Positions 59,993 to 60,278 of a stretch of 60,278 bases of DNA are shown here, piece by piece (the stretch's first letter is position 1; every line of letters starts with the position of its first letter). The translations under genes were made by a program, and so were the position numbers. Below the pieces are notes generated by a model. The model was not told the DNA's origin. It did not search any database and saw only the letters and a program-made list of their open reading frames with translations. Location: contig JAEUHM010000029.1 of assembly GCA_016795485.1 (NCBI GenBank), positions 1-60,278 on the forward strand, given 5' to 3'. Origin of the DNA: Verrucomicrobiaceae bacterium. Lineage in GTDB: Bacteria > Verrucomicrobiota > Verrucomicrobiia > Verrucomicrobiales > Verrucomicrobiaceae.

Positions 59993-60278
59993 ATGACTTC
60001 CAGCCTGCGAACCTGCCTCCGAGAGCCAATACCCGAAATCGGCGAGGCAGCACGTCTGCTTGAGTCTGCGGTCCAGGCTCACCTATGCGGCAATCCAAAG
60101 CTGGCCCACGAATTGATCCGACGTGCGGACCTCCCTCCGATTCGAGATTGGACGGAATCTCTGTGGGGTAGCAACAGCCCGTATGTGCAATATCGCCCGA
60201 TTGAGAATGCGCCGCCCAGCATTCCCAAAGAGCAACGGGTGAAGCTCCGCATGCCCACCACTGCCGAAAAGAACGCCC
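59993..60278 (+). CDS. Probable HNH nuclease, 3' end outside the window
   Basis: The frame is open to the end (95 residues seen). It ends RMPTTAEKNA, which in HNH endonucleases of this type comes just before the zinc knuckle and the HNH motif; those lie outside the window. It follows the variant integrase by 41 bp, a pairing common in verrucomicrobial islands. Assignment is tentative. Confidence 0.5.
   Translation, partial: MTSSLRTCLREPIPEIGEAARLLESAVQAHLCGNPKLAHELIRRADLPPIRDWTESLWGSNSPYVQYRPIENAPPSIPKEQRVKLRMPTTAEKNA

Overview
The window is a piece of a Gram-negative bacterial chromosome, most likely from the Verrucomicrobiales (a Prosthecobacter/Verrucomicrobium-type organism). The main reason is a type IV pilus secretin of the Akkermansia Amuc_1098 kind. 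The DUF4112 protein, PQQ-propeller protein and exported cytochrome-like protein fit this. The taxonomic call is an inference.

Host part (1-10939). Read left to right: pyruvate dehydrogenase E2 (minus), a small outer-membrane beta-barrel protein (minus), an exported CxxCH protein (plus), the secretin (minus), then a tight minus-strand cluster of a C39-like exported peptidase, a DUF4112 membrane protein, a signal-peptide/membrane-anchor protein and a PQQ-type beta-propeller. It ends with an intact tRNA-Pro(CGG) at 10863-10939.

Prophage (10895-58776, about 47.9 kb). A 46-bp copy of the tRNA 3' end (one mismatch) recurs at 58731-58776, so the tRNA is the attachment site. The tRNA-proximal integrase is on plus. 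Nearly everything else is on minus and reads from right to left: a regulatory switch (two divergent ribbon-helix-helix genes around 9-bp iterons), small early genes linked by ATGA/GTGA overlaps, a ParB-like protein, a Dam-type methylase, primase and helicase, a ParB-methyltransferase fusion, a PLD-like protein, terminase, portal, S49 protease, scaffold-position protein, capsid, tail genes with a tape measure, large fibre-type proteins, holin and spanin-like genes, and finally a left-end operon with a second tyrosine recombinase and a candidate endolysin. No contractile sheath was recognised, so a siphovirus-like phage is likely. Cargo at the right end includes a thymidylate kinase.

The most striking parts are: (1) an Erv1/ALR-like sulfhydryl oxidase gene 3 bp downstream of a 32-cysteine tail protein, which suggests a phage-encoded cytoplasmic disulfide-forming module; (2) a recurring TTGACA motif 11-17 nt before start codons throughout the prophage, resembling mycobacteriophage stoperators in placement; (3) two tandem 80-bp elements with covarying stems in the replication region; (4) a plus-strand moron-like unit with a long structured leader inside the late operon.

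Right flank (58777-60278). A second integrase of a different family starts 96 bp past the right attachment site and is followed by the start of a probable HNH nuclease gene that runs off the window. This suggests that another element sits in tandem at the same tRNA site.
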